DNA of 64,000 nt from Euglena gracilis (lineage: Eukaryota > Euglenida > Euglenophyceae > Euglenales), in NCBI GenBank assembly GCA_039621445.1, contig CP154957.1:13384947-13448946 (forward strand), given 5' to 3'. Shown piece by piece: positions 33,660-64,000 of the stretch. Below the pieces are notes generated by a model. The model worked only from the letters and a program-made list of their open reading frames with translations. It did no database searches and had not been told where the DNA came from. Position numbers and translations under genes: made by a program. Positions within the stretch are counted from its first letter, which is position 1. Every line of letters starts with the position of its first letter.

Positions 33660-36600
33660 ATGTCCACCAACGCCAGAAAGCGTCTTGAGCAGGGCCGCGG
33701 TTTGCCCCCTCCTGTGGGAGAGCGGGCAGGAGCGACCCCGGGGGCCGAAGCCAGGGTGGCAGCCAAAATGATTCACACCCTCCCCTAGCTGCCTCTCCGA
33801 GCGCCGGAAAAGTTCGGATACTGGAGAGAAGGCACCTACAGCGTGCAGGGGGGGGACACAGGCGCGATTTTTTTTGCGTTTTTTTTTGTGGTTTTCATGG
33901 TTTTTCTCCCCAGCGATTCCACGCTTTTTTCTGGAACATGTTTGATTCAATTTGGGGAAAAAATCAACATTTTGGCCCTATTTTTTCACTAAGACCAAAA
34001 TGCTTGTCAGATTTTTGTTCTTTTTGGACTATTTGGCTAACAAAACGGCATGATTTTGGAATCATGATGTTTCGAAAATCCCTCAAAATATAGTTACATG
34101 TTGGAATATTTTCCCTGGAGAAGGTGAACATTTTTCTAAGTCCTCTCCAGCCGAAAAGTGTACATTTCTGGGAGCTCCTGAAGGAATTTATTTGCAATTT
34201 GTATTTATTGCTGTTTATTTGTTTTTTTATTTGTGTTTTTATTTGTCTCTTTTTCCAGGGGTGCATGGTGCATGTGCCTTCATCTGTGTTCCCCCACCCT
34301 AGAGGCATGACAGGTCTGGGATTCTTGATGGCCATGGTGCTTGGTGATGACTGCAGCTCGCATTTGAACAAAGCAGACACTTTGGAACAAAGGTGGATCG
34401 TACAAAGGAAAGCCCCCCCCCCCCGAACTCTCGCAGCCACCAGATGTTTCCTGCCGAATCAATTAAGGCTGACTTCATTGCCGCCCAGAAGCATGGAAAA
34501 CGCCCCTGAAGCTCGTGCGGGACCTCAAGAAGCTGCGCAGCGAGCCGCCGCACGGCGTGACGGCCAACCCACAGGACGACAACGTCTTGTGCTGGAATGC
34601 CATGATTGTGGGACCGGACTGGACCTCTGCTGAACTGATGATGATTGCAATTGTTTTCTTTATCGCTCAAACCTGCAGCAGCCACATCAGTCTGACAAAA
34701 ATCTGCTCAAAATTACCGCATTTCCACAAGTGGCAAATTCATGGGGGGTTTTTGCACGTTGGCAATCTTGCAATTGTTGTCCACAAAATTCCAATCCCTG
34801 TTTTGAATTGTTAACCATATTTTTTATAGTTTTCAGATTTCAAACTGACAAGTATTGGATGGGGAATTCTTTCAATATTGAGGGGAGAGGGGCCTAAGAT
34901 TTAGATTTGCCGAAGGATCTTATCATACCTCCCAACATTATTCGATTTCGAGGAATGCTCACGTGGTTGGAAATTTACTCCACCTAAAAAATTTTGGCGG
35001 GCCAAAGGCGATAAGGAAATCATTGATCAAGGCGCGTGTTATTGATGTGTGAATTGAAACCCTTCCCAATCGACAATTTTCTTGCCTAACCCAAACCAAT
35101 GTTTCATGGCCCAGCCGGCCACTCTCCACATATTACACACATCACAAATTTCTTCCAAAATGGGACAACTGTTTGCGAGAGTACTCTCTGAGCTATGGTA
35201 TGGCAAATATCTTTTTGGGTGTCCAGCCACTCGGTTTGGCCAAGGGCGGTTTGCCAATACCGTATTTTCCTCCTTGGAAACCAGACAAAACTGCAAAACT
35301 GGGCTTTGAAAGTGCATATGTTCTTGTGTGTTCTTCTAATCCTGGTTCTCACTCAACTCAACTTCGGACTCCTGGACTTGGAGCGTACACGTCGACCATT
35401 ATCACTGTCCCTGATGCCAGGCGCCCTGCAGAATTTGAGCTCCATGGTTTCGGCAGAGGCCTGGCTGCCCGAGGACACCCCGTGGGAGGGCGGGCTGTTC
35501 AAGTTGCAGCTGGACTTCAGTGAGGAGTACCCCACGAAACCCCCGAAGGTCACGTTCCTGTCGAAAGTCTTTCACCCCAACGTGTACGAGAACGGGCAGA
35601 TTTGTCTGGACGTTCTGCAGAACCAGTGGTGTGTTGCTGAGAGGGACCACATGCATTTGAAGGTGGAATGGTGCACTGTCTGGCGATTGGGTCAAGCTTG
35701 ACAGGTGGCCTTTTATAAACAAATGGGTTGCCCACATCGTTGGTACCAAATTCTACGGAGAGATTTGCAATTTGTCTTAGGTACGTGGACCCGGGGGGTT
35801 TTGGTCCGCCCAGTTTAGGGTGCAAGGGTTTCTTTCAGTCGTGGACCCCGGGGAGCCCCCCAGGGGGTGGGTGGGTGGGGGGACCCCCCGGTCTTAAAAA
35901 GAAACCCCTGGTAGGGTGCCGCAGTGTATATTTTTATTTATCAACAACCGGAAATTTGGGCTTTGAATGGGCACATAAGATTATTTGTGCTTTGTCCAAA
36001 AGGTTAAAAAGAGGATCACACCTCCAGCTATACCCCCGTTTGGGGTCCAACCCCCGCAGGGCATTTTCAGTAGAACTCGCCCGGTCCCAACCCGGGGAGG
36101 CAAAAAGGACCCCTGATCTGCATCGAAATGTGCCCAGGGCTGGTGTGGGGCCATGCGCGTAACTCTTCCCTGCGTTTAGCCTCCAGCAAAAGCTTTCCGC
36201 GCCAGCCAACACGTTGAACCGGAATTTTGCTCTTGAAATCCGTTTTATTTTCCACCCGAGTCGCACACTTGCGAACATCAATAGCGCTCTCCGTTGCGGG
36301 GTGCAGGCAGGCAGAAATTCAACCTATCTGAAAAATCACTGCTTCTTTCTGGGCAAAGCCAAGGCCCGATGTCCCTCTGTGCCACGGCCCCCTCTTCCAG
36401 GTCACAGCTGATGGACGTGGCGGCCATCCTGACGTCCATCCAGTCCCTCCTGCCGGACCCGAACCCCACCTCGCCTGCCAACTCCGACGCGGCCAAGCTG
36501 TTCTGTGCCCACACCCCTTGCCGAGTCATATGCAACCCCCCATCCCCCCTCCTCATCACACAAACCGGTTGCCCCAACACTGACACCCAACAAGTGGGGT

Positions 36601-36918
36601 ATGTTTGCCACCCAGTGCCTCAGGTCATACAAATCCCGGCGGAAACGGGACCCCGAAATTCATCACCCCGCAAAAAAGAATGCCGGAAAATTGCTGTGCA
36701 GTGGATGGGAACTGCACCATTTCCACTTGTACCACAACTCCCAGCCCTCATGCTGACCGTCGTCCAAGAGAGAACCAGGCAGACCACCAGCAGAGGCAGA
36801 GGCCAGCACCCCGGGACCAGGCCGGGGGGGTGCGGCCAACAACCGCCGGGAGTACGAGCGGCGGGTGAAGGAGGTGGTGCGGCTGACCTGGGCTGCGGAG
36901 GAGGCGAGCTGGCAGTAG
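33660..36918 (+). CDS. RAD6: Ubiquitin-conjugating enzyme E2, RAD6/UBE2A type
   Basis: Five exons: 33,660-33,686 (MSTNARKRL), 34,512-34,618, 35,473-35,628, 36,401-36,504 and 36,821-36,918 (TAG), giving about 163 residues. The protein follows RAD6 throughout: [50 protein letters not shown], the catalytic cysteine in [12 protein letters not shown] (codon at 35,603-35,605), [29 protein letters not shown] and the C-terminal helix [11 protein letters not shown]. The HPN motif is intact. It should take ubiquitin from E1 and, with a RAD18- or BRE1-like E3, modify PCNA or histone H2B. The junctions 35,628/36,401 and 36,504/36,821 are clean GT-AG. The second junction is a TIR insert, and the first lacks a normal splice pair. 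A GC-rich insertion (RGGAA) precedes the last helix. Confidence 0.9.
34619..35464. mobile_element. Intron of RAD6 with transposon-like inverted termini
   Basis: CTGGACCTCTGCTGAA at the left matches the inverse of the right end (CCAGGCCTCTGCCGAA) at 12 of 16 positions. The 8-mers beside it are GGACCGGA and CTGCCCGA (4 of 8). No GT donor fits the conserved E2 sequence. Removing the insert plus one 8-bp flank joins ...GP to EDTPWEGG exactly as in other RAD6 proteins. A GA donor with GAG|GAC would instead lose one residue. Confidence 0.6.
35824..35911. mobile_element. 88-bp MITE with perfect 8-bp target duplication
   Basis: AAGGGTTTCTTTC at the left and TTAAAAAGAAACCCCTGG at the right are inverted. 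Both flanks read TAGGGTGC (35,816-35,823 and 35,912-35,919). The core is GGACCCC...GGGG palindromic. It is inserted in the third intron of the RAD6 homologue and related to the elements at 37,408 and 46,742 by the TCTTAAAAAGAA end motif. Confidence 0.85.
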
Positions 36919-38172
36919 GCGGCGGGGATGGGCCCGGCGGGGGCCGGCCTGCCCGTACCGGGGCGTGGCGCCCATCCCTTTGCCTCAGGCCACTTCAGTG
37001 CTGTACACCCCGGCAGCCCTCGGCCATCGCCCGCCCCCATAATTGAGAAGGTCCACCACTGCTCCAACTCAGACGTTCGCTGCCCTGCGCAGGCGGCACA
37101 GCCCCTCCTCGCGAGTTCTGTTGCGTGGATTGCCAACGCTTTGGACAGTTGGACCCCAAAGGGCTTCCTTGTTTTTTTTTTTGGCGGCAGAGGAGGCGGT
37201 TCTGGAGGCAAAGGGAAGTGGGGGGATCGTGCTGGCAACATTTTTTCGCACAGAGAAGTGTTGCCGGCAGCGTGAAGTGCAGCGGAATCGAGGTCCACAA
37301 TTCGTCCGTACCTCCACCGTGCCTCCACCGTCCCCCCCCCCCGGTTCGATATACGGAGGGCGTAACCCCCCCAAAATAAAACCCGGGTCTTATTTTTGGG
37401 TCCGTTGCAGGCTTCTTTTTAAGTCAGCAGACCCCCCCCCCGGGGGGAGGGGGGGCGGGTGGGTGGGGCCGGGCCGGACCCCCCCCCCCCCCCGGGGGGG
37501 GGGGTCCCGCGCCGGAGGCGCTGGGTATACCTTTTCGTCGCGAAGCGCCGAAAATTTTTGAAAATTGCCTTTTACGGGCCCGATTTTGGGGGGGTCCCCC
37601 CCCCCCCCCCCCGCGGGGGGGGGGGGCACCCTGGGTGGGTGGGGGGGGACCCCCCCCCCCTCCCCCCCCGGGGGTCTTAAAAAGAAGCCTGGTCCGTTGC
37701 TGGAAGCCTCTAGGGGGGGGGTCTTATTTTGGGGGGGGTCTTATTTTTGGATTTTTGCTTGACCCACCCAGGCCCCCAAAAAACACCATTTTCAGGTTCC
37801 CAAGAGCCAAGAGGACTAAAATTTTTCCTTTGGCACTTTGCGCCACGTGTAAATTGATGTAAACGAACATTTTACCATGTTTTTTGCACTTCAAAAATCC
37901 GAAATTTTTTGAAATTTCATCATTTTTGTGTTGAAATTGGGTTTTTTAGTAATTTTTCAGGGAGAATTTTCTCCGTCCCCGGCGCTTCGCGCCATCAAGG
38001 GGGGTCTTACTTTTGGATTTTTGCTCGACCGGTCCAGGGGGGGGTCTTATTTTGGGGCGGGTTCAAGGGGTTTAGGTGGGGGGTGTCCACCCCCCCCCCC
38101 TGGACCGGAGGGGGGTCCTCTCCACCCTGCCATATATCAAAGCCCCCCCCCCCTGCAGTGACAGGCCCCCAC
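36919..38172. other. Intergenic region between the RAD6 and GH3 genes
   Basis: About 1.25 kb with no exon. It holds a complete MITE (37,408-37,691), many C/G runs and AT-rich remnants such as GGTCTTATTTTGGGG repeated at 37,385, 37,718-37,750 and 38,043. Any promoter of the GH3 gene should lie here, but no TATA-like element stands out. Confidence 0.5.
37408..37691. mobile_element. hAT-like MITE with perfect 8-bp target duplication
   Basis: Termini CAGGCTTCTTTTTAAG and CTTAAAAAGAAGCCTG are inverted repeats. GTCCGTTG flanks both sides (37,400-37,407 and 37,692-37,699). The 284-bp body alternates C and G runs around a GCGCCGGAGGCGC / GCGAAGCGCC core. It shares its ends with the element at 46,742. 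Confidence 0.9.
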
Positions 38173-57859
<19,687 letters not shown>

Positions 57860-58104
57860 CGTGCCAGGACCCCATCACGTGGACGACGTACCGTGCGACG
57901 TACCTGAGATTTTTGATCCACTGATTTGCTGTGTTGCTGTCATCGTTGCTGGGTGCAGGTGTAGGTGCTGGTAGCCTCGTGCGCTCTGACTCTGCTGTCA
58001 GCCCACCGATGGCTTACCAGTCACCCAGGAGCCAAGGGTGTTGTTTTGGTCAATTTTAAATGGTTTTATGTGCCAACAACGTGTGTGCAGGGTGTGAAAA
58101 CCCT

Positions 58105-58310
<206 letters not shown>

Positions 58311-58603
58311 CCTCCGCCCCACACAATTTGGGCAAGGGGTTTCTTGACTTTGATTTGTGTATCGCTTCAAAAAGGGGGAAACATGGCAATCAGTCTATTG
58401 CTTAAGGGTTCGCAGTACCCCCCCCCCTGGCTGCAGGGCCGGACTGCAGCTAGTCCAAATTGGACCCCAGCTAGTCCAAATTTCCAGCAGGGCTAGCTGG
58501 TGGAATTTCTTTTCCTGTGACCGGCGCGAAGCGCCATTTTTTTTTTAATTGATTTAATTAATAGCCTGACGGCAATGCAAAGCAGGAGTATACCAATCCA
58601 TGT

Positions 58604-59012
58604 CAGGGCGTTGCTCAAGAAAGTTTGACCCCCTGGGGGGGGGGGTCCAGCCAGCAGCCTTTTTCCAGCCCCGGACCCCCTTTCCCCCCATCAACGACGA
58701 AGGGCACTGGATGGTAACGGATCTTTCGCTTTCAGGGATGCAAAAACTGACCCAAGTGGGTCAAAAATGGGCGAAAATGGCAGGCCAGGTCAAATTTGAG
58801 GTCACAAAGTCGATTTTTATTTTGCATAATCGGCAGTTTTTTTGGACGTTTTTGTAATTTTGATTTTTGGCATCTGTTTCGACGCAGGTTGGGCCCAGCT
58901 CCAGCCCAGGACCCCTATGGGGGTGGTCAGCCAGCAGCCTTTTTCCAGCCAGCCCAAATTTTCCAGCCTCTGAGCTGGACCCCCCCCACCAGGGGCCTTA
59001 AGCAACGCCCTG
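58604..59012. mobile_element. Inverted-repeat element with CAGGGCGTTGCT ends
   Basis: CAGGGCGTTGCTCAAG and the inverted end CTTAAGCAACGCCCTG match at nearly every position. The motif GTCAGCCAGCAGCCTTTTTCC (about 58,922-58,942) and GTCCAGCCAGCAGCC at about 58,646 repeat directly. The 8-bp flanks do not match. Confidence 0.65.
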
Positions 59013-59129
59013 CTGGTAGCCATTTCCAATCCTCAGGACCCTGTGGGTTCCGCCATCTGCCGGAGGGATGATCAAGGATGCTGAAACCTTTTTCCACTGT
59101 TTCACAGCAAACGGGTCAAGAACAACTCT

Positions 59130-59186
59130 TGTGTGTGTGTTGTGTGTGTGTGTGTGTGTGTGTGTTGTGTTGTGTTGTGTTCTGTT
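59130..59186. repeat. (GT)n microsatellite upstream of the methyltransferase start
   Basis: Short GT and TGTGT/TGTTG repeats about 80 bp before the ATG at 59,262. Confidence 0.8.
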
Positions 59187-59261
59187 GTGACTGTGTGTTG
59201 ATGGGTGGTTGAATGGGGCCATGGCCCAACGTTCACAGTCTGCGACCCGCGGCACTTCCCA

Positions 59262-62200
59262 ATGGCGCTGCAGCAGGAGCTCCCGGCCTCGCAGAACATC
59301 TACGAGAGCTCCAAGTCCCTCGCGGACAGGGATAGATGGGAAGCCCTTCGGTTTTGAGGTTGGTGGTAGGGGGGGGGTCAGGTCACCTGGTGTCAGGGGG
59401 GAGTCCCGACCAACCCCCCCCCAGATGTTGGGAAGGGGGTTCGGACCCCCCACCCTCCCCTCCTCGGCAGGTTCCAGATATAGCATAAATTTTTCTTCTG
59501 GCGCCATCGCCAAAATCGAGCAAAAAAAGGCCCTTTGCCCTCGTTCTTGAGCATATTGCACATTATTTGATGTTTTGGTGTTTTCCACTAAAAAGTGTTC
59601 AAACAATTTCAAAAAAAAATGAGGGGTTTGACCAGTTTTGGCCCGGCATCCAGGCCGTTGTCGGTCCACAAAACCTAAAATTTTCCGGGTCTCCCATACA
59701 TCCCTGGTCGCAGAGTACCTGCTGATGCATTTCGGCACGAAGGACGACCTGCTGCTGCCGGAGTACGGCCTGTCCCCGCTTTGGAACCCAAAACAGTTCC
59801 CCTGAATTCTGGCCTTGCGTCATTCACACCCACCGGTCTGTCGACCTTTTCGCAAATTCCTAAGTGGAGTGAATGCCCGAAGTTCCAGCAGGGGCAGGCA
59901 GGAGTAAATGGTTTGAATCGTTGAAAATGGGAGTCTCTGAAACAAAGTCATGTCCCTCTTGTTCGCTTCTTTTTTTTGGTGGTGGTTGTGATTCTATCCG
60001 TAGGAATTGCCCTAATTTCATCCAGAGGTCAGGAAAGAAAATGGGTTGAATGTGTGTATTTTGAAAGCCCAATTTGGGAACAGTGCGAAAGGTTTGTTCA
60101 AGGGGTTATACAGAGTTATGAAAGGAAATCAGTCTGACTTTTTTAAATTAAAATTAGTGTCAATGGAGAAGAACATATTTTTTCCTGAAAATTGGACATT
60201 ACTTCAGCATTCTTCAATTCAAGGTTGGTGTTATTGCCAGGGATAGGATAGGGTTTGGGTTTGCAGAAGATTTGGCTAAATTAGGTCGTAAGTAGGGCCT
60301 AATTTCAGGCTTAAAGTGCCTGAAGGGTTTAACTTAAAACCGGCATTTGTTAGCCTCTCCCATCAAGCCCAAGTCTGCCATGGGGTCTTTGGTCCACGTG
60401 GGCAGCCTGAGACCCCGCGCAGCCATAGACCTCGTGGGGTCAAAAGCCCAGACTAGGTTCTGACCTCGTGCGGTCAGAACATGCATTCCAGCAACAGGGG
60501 CACACACAGTGGGGGACCCTTCACCCAAGGGAAAACTTCAGTGTGGGCCTTATAGAAAAAGCAGTTGGCAGAAGACCCTGGGTTGGTTTACACAGTTAAA
60601 AGACTGCCAGAATTATCTGCTCTGTTTGGAACAGCTCCAGATATTTTTTTTAAATTTTGGACCCGGGGGGGGGGGTGGGGTAGGGTGGGTGGGTCTGCCC
60701 CGAACCCCCCCCCCAGTGGGTACCTGCAGGGTTTTGACCATTCAAAATTGACCCCTCCCCCGGACCCCCTCCCACCCTCCCCAAGGGGTGGTTATTCCAG
60801 GGTGGGTGGGGCCCCCCTCCCCCGCCTTGAAAAAATCCCTTCATAGCACACGTACTCTGAACGTTGGTAATGTGCTTTAGTTTCTGTAAAAACGTCTGAT
60901 GTGGTCGCTTTTGCTTTTTGAACATACAAAACAAATTCATTTCGAGTCGACCCATCAATTATTGTGTGCCGTGTCCTGTCTGGTTTGATATGTGCGATAC
61001 CAGAGTTGTGATCTTGCCTCCAGTGAACGATGGCTGAATCAAGTGTGGCCAGAGCCCGACGAGATAGCTCCACTTTCAGCCTTGGATTTCCCCAAGCGCT
61101 GTGCCGAGGAGTGTGCCACTGCCGTCAAAGAGCACCCCTGCGCTGGTTGACCCAAGTATTGCCCAAACCCACACATACAATCCCAGACAACAAACAAACA
61201 TATGGCCACTCTGCTTTCGGGGTAGCATGGAGAGCACCATGGTGGTTCGGAGCTCTCCAAAGTGGAAAAAAAACACAGTCTACTCCTATCCCTCACCCCA
61301 GTGTGCATGTCTCCAACCGTACATGCGTGCACAAACACTTCTGCATACGCATACAGAGGCAGAACAGATTTAACTCATAATTTAACATATTTTTAACTCA
61401 TTGTGCTCAGGAGGTGGGTGGGTGGGGAAGATGGCCACCCAACGTGGGACCCCGGGCAGAAGAAGACACTCCCGGAAGACCAGGCCGTTTGAAGGTATTT
61501 TCCGAACCTTTCTTGCGCTGTGTGCTAGAACCAATTCCCAAACCCCCGGCTTGGACCGGGAAATCGATACCAGGATTTCTGTGTGATATCTGGCATTTTT
61601 TTTGCGAGTATTGCGCATTTTTTGAAAAATTTCCCAGGATCAGAAGAATGTTTATGCGGTACCGTTATTCAGGTTCTTTGATGGCTCTGCTGTAGCAAAA
61701 GTTGCATTTCCTGTTATTTTGGGTTCCACGTGCACAAAAATTTTTTGGAATTTGCTGGTTCCAACATTCCAAAAATGCCCTTTTTTTGGCCCAAAAAAGC
61801 TTTTTGCCCAAAAAACTTAAAAAAATATTTAAAAAGCGCAAAGCATTTCCCTCTCAGGAATAAATATTCATCAAAATGCGAAAAATTTCCCAAGTTGATT
61901 CCAGTGCCAGTTTTTTTGGCCGTCAGAATCAAGTTTTCTGCAATTTCCTTCACTATTCTGCAATCAACCAAAGCCCTCCCCCTCTGAGTGCCTTGGGGTG
62001 CCCCCGACAGCCCCGCCCTCCAGGGCAAGCCGATCCGCGCGCTTGACTGCGGCTGCGCGGTGGGCCGCTCCACGTTTGAGATGGCACGCTTCTTTGAGGA
62101 CGTGTGGGGCCTCAGGCAGGGGAAGCCCGAGGCATTGTTAGGCTTGAGGGGCACGAAAGAAGCAAGCCGGACCTCCGGCTGACCGCTGACCGGGGTCCCT

Positions 62201-63720
62201 TTGATTTCACAGCCCAGGGGTCTGACCAGGCCTGATGTCTGATTATTAATTTTCCATCCGACTCCGTGGTTCGCCGACTGTTGAGTTGACTGCTCTGCCC
62301 CATCTTCTTTGCTATCCGGCTTTTCTCTCTGAGGAGTTTCCCTCTCATTTTCCGTTTAACTGGGGGGGGGGTCCACGGGGGTCCAAAATTGTTGTAATTG
62401 TTGGTCAATTTGGAATCACCCCAGTGACCCCACCACAGCAATTAGGAACCACCCCAATGGCCCCCCACAGCAATTAGGAAGTATCCCCCCACAGCAATTT
62501 AGGAACCACGCCAATGACCCCCCGCAGTAATTAGGAACCCCCCCCCAGAGATCCCCCTGGGCCCGACTTCTCCCAGAGCTTCATTGACGCCGCCAACCAG
62601 CTGAAGGCGGAGGGCCGCCGGCCGTACCCCATCCCGGTGGAGGGCGACATCACGAAGCCCGCCGTGGCGGTGGTGGACCCCACACTGGACCGCTCCCGCA
62701 CTCCGAGGCCCCGGACCCAACCCATCTGCCCCCCCCCTCGGACGAACGCTCACTTTGCAATGCGAGCTGCCATTTCCTTCCCAGGACATGTTTGTGCGTT
62801 TTCCCCCTCCTCGGGTCAACCTTGGGTATGTGAATACAGACACATCACTTATAGAACTGTGGAATTCAGCAGACCCCACGCTTCCCGATGCCCCGTCTGC
62901 TGTGCTATTTGGGCGATTTTGGCGATAAAAACGATCACCCAGGGAGGACTATGATTATTGAGAAGTATTTGATACCAGTAATAAACGGAGAGCTGTGTGC
63001 CCGCGGTGTGGGCCTCTCCCCAACCTTTGTCCAGGGCGACGCCTGCAACCTCCAGGCGGCCCAGCTGGGGGGCAAGTTCAGTGTCATCCTGGCCGGGGCG
63101 AGGGCGGGGCTGGTCCCCCATCCCGGATGGAAACCCTGTGGGCGCTGTGTTGATTGTGGCGTCTCCCGGTCTGCCGAATATGCTTTGCATTGCATTTATT
63201 TTGTTTGTATTTGTTTATTTATTTTTTGTGTTTTGTATTTGGTAGATCGTGATTTCACACCGACCGATATATTTGGTGCTTGCTGGCTGTTCCTGTGCGC
63301 CGCAGTGCGAACGGGGGTTTGGGGCCTTTTTGGTGCTGGAGGGAACGCTTGTCAGGGGGACCATGAAACCTTCACCCCCCGACCCCCCCCACCCAACTGC
63401 CCCAACCGTCACAACCGCCCCCAACCGCCCAGATCAGCCCCCCCCCCCCAGTCATGACAGCGGCACTGCCGGTTACTGCCATGCTCACTCCCCCGCCCCG
63501 CCCCCGGCGGCCAACCTGCTGTGCCGCCTGCCCAAGCCGCGGGCCTTCCTGGCCGCGCTGCCGGAGCTGCTGGTGCCCGGCGGGGTGCTGGTGATGCCCA
63601 GCCCCTACACCTGGCTGGAGGCCTACGCCCAGGGCGGGCCGGCCCGGCGCCGGGGCTTTGTCCGGGGCGCTTGTCCCCGCTTCGCACTCTGCGGGTGGGC
63701 TCGGCTCTGCCGGTCGAATG
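59262..63720 (+). CDS. Class I SAM methyltransferase, OvoA C-terminal-domain-like (partial)
   Basis: Proposed exons: 59,262-59,326, 59,715-59,771, 61,024-61,141, 62,024-62,116, 62,568-62,700, 63,024-63,096 and 63,512 onward. The start MALQQELPASQNIYESSKSL leads into EYLLMHFGTKDD, then SALDFPKRCAEEC, the SAM-binding glycine motif ALDCGCAVGRSTFEMARFF, an FSQSFIDAANQL segment, TFVQGDACNL, the motif-IV/V region NLLCRLPKPRAFL, then LVPGGVLVMPSPYTWLEAYA. These match the family annotated as putative 4-mercaptohistidine N1-methyltransferase, which is fused to the sulfoxide synthase in OvoA. Here it appears stand-alone, with no synthase domain upstream. The last step of ovothiol synthesis is a plausible role, but another small-molecule methyltransferase is possible. 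Four junctions lie at transposon-like inserts. The 3' end runs past 63.7 kb. Confidence 0.72.
59327..59706. mobile_element. hAT-like element inside the first methyltransferase exon
   Basis: CAGGGATAGATGGGAAGCCC and the inverted end (CAGGGATGTATGGGAGACCC) match at 16 of 20 and belong to the 22,128 family. Flanks CTCGCGGA and GTCGCAGA are 6 of 8 identical. Excision with one flank gives SSKSLA joined to EYLLMHFG in frame. The only in-phase conventional route found is a GC donor after GGGAA (59,342) to CAGAG at 59,715, which would add six element-derived residues. Confidence 0.75.
62117..62559. mobile_element. CAGGGG-ended insert in the SAM-binding region
   Basis: It starts CAGGGGAAG and ends ...ATCCCCCTG. 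Flanking 8-mers are GCCTCAGG and GGCCCGAC (3 of 8). Keeping the right flank joins ...FFEDVWG to PDFSQSFIDAA; keeping the left gives VWGLRFSQSF. Both are in frame and of family length, but only the right copy supplies the conserved acidic residue. A GC donor (CTCAG|GCAGGG) to CCCAG at 62,549 is also in phase, adding about six residues. Contains a tandem repeat at 62,415-62,545. Confidence 0.55.
62415..62545. repeat. Tandem repeat of ACAGCAATTAGGAACC units
   Basis: About four copies of a roughly 30-bp unit (CCCCACAGCAATTAGGAACC plus ACCCCAATG) lie inside the 62,117-62,559 insert. The AATTAGGAA core recalls the array at 230-545. Confidence 0.75.
62701..63015. mobile_element. Insert with 8-bp direct repeats in the methyltransferase
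   Basis: Flanks CTCCCGCA (62,693-62,700) and CTCCCCAA (63,016-63,023) match at 6 of 8. Removing the insert and one copy joins PTLDRSR to TFVQGDACNL in frame. Inverted ends are weak (AGGCCC shared), so transposon origin is inferred from the pattern of its neighbours. Confidence 0.45.
63097..63503. mobile_element. GC-rich-ended insert in the methyltransferase
   Basis: The left end GGCGAGGGCGGGG and the inverted right end (GGCGGGGCGGGGG) match at most positions. Flanks CTGGCCGG and CCGGCGGC share 5 of 8. Excision with one copy restores the frame from KFSVILA into NLLCRLPKPRAF, the family's conserved strand. Confidence 0.5.
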
Positions 63721-63759
63721 GAGCCGGTTCAATGCGGCATCTTTCGTGAGCCATTTTTC

Positions 63760-63920
63760 TCATTTTTTTTTGGTTTTGGTTCTTTCCTTTCTCTTCCGGT
63801 CATTCATAATTCTTTTCTTGTGCTTTTTTATGTTTTTTTTTTTTTTTTTTTTGTTTTTTTTCTTTTTCTCTTTTTCTAATTTTTTCGTTTAACCTATTTT
63901 TTTTTTTTCTAATTTTTTCC
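63760..63920. repeat. T-rich low-complexity tract
   Basis: A long stretch of T with occasional C, A or G near the window end. The phenylalanine-rich open frame over it is an artefact. It is probably intronic within the methyltransferase gene. Confidence 0.8.
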
Positions 63921-64000
63921 CCTGACTTTTTGCAGCGTAAGATTGTTGCTGCCCCCCTTTTGTGCTTTTGCGGGGAAGTGGTTCCTCAGCGGTCGCTGCA

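Noticed and set aside
33792-33850. Open stretch [19 protein letters not shown] after a TAG acceptor
   Set aside because: It lies inside the first RAD6 intron, and adding it would break the E2 N-terminus. Probably chance, though it could be an alternative exon.
35629-36400. Third RAD6 intron tested against the TIR plus 8-bp excision rule
   Set aside because: CAG...CTG ends can be found, but the excision would shift the frame. GT-AG splicing gives the exact RAD6 sequence, so this intron is conventional.

Overview
The window looks like nuclear DNA of a eukaryotic microbe, probably an alga or other protist. Coding sequence comes in short, GC-rich exons of about 20-220 bp, separated by introns from about 100 bp to several kb. 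The introns are full of (CA)n/(TG)n microsatellites, long C or G runs and short inverted-repeat elements. I found no bacterial operon, rRNA or tRNA gene. All six gene models lie on the + strand, with only 1.2-1.4 kb between the last three. Splice sites include GT-AG, several GC-AG and one likely GA-AG, and nearly all acceptors are followed by G. Same-strand genes, GC/GA donors and AG|G acceptors are what is known from dinoflagellates, so I lean that way, but this is inference and no spliced-leader sequence was seen.

Layout. 1-2.6 kb: AT-rich tandem repeats and C-run elements. About 2.6-14.5 kb: a multi-exon gene for a lysine-rich protein with a C2HC and a C2H2 zinc finger, a coiled-coil-like exon and an unidentified C-terminal domain. 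16.2-17.5 kb: a small gene of unknown function. 19.7-32.1 kb: a long multi-exon gene of unknown function. 33.7-36.9 kb: a RAD6/UBE2A-type ubiquitin-conjugating enzyme. 38.2-57.9 kb: a glycoside hydrolase family 3 beta-glucosidase with PA14 and fibronectin-III-like domains, about 24 exons over nearly 20 kb. 59.3 kb to the window end: a class I SAM methyltransferase resembling the C-terminal domain of the ovothiol enzyme OvoA. These genes do not form an obvious pathway.

The most interesting signal is a set of short non-autonomous DNA elements with hAT-like ends (typically CAGG...CCTG) and 8-bp target duplications. Several sit between genes or inside introns with perfect 8-bp duplications. Others fall exactly where a conserved protein is interrupted and no good GT-AG pair fits. 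At about a dozen such junctions (RAD6, GH3, methyltransferase, zinc-finger gene and the unknown 20-32 kb gene), removing the element plus one 8-bp flank restores the reading frame. In the conserved families it also restores the expected motif. I read these as introners, i.e. transposon-born introns, possibly spliced non-canonically at direct repeats. Gene disruption is the alternative, and RNA data would decide.
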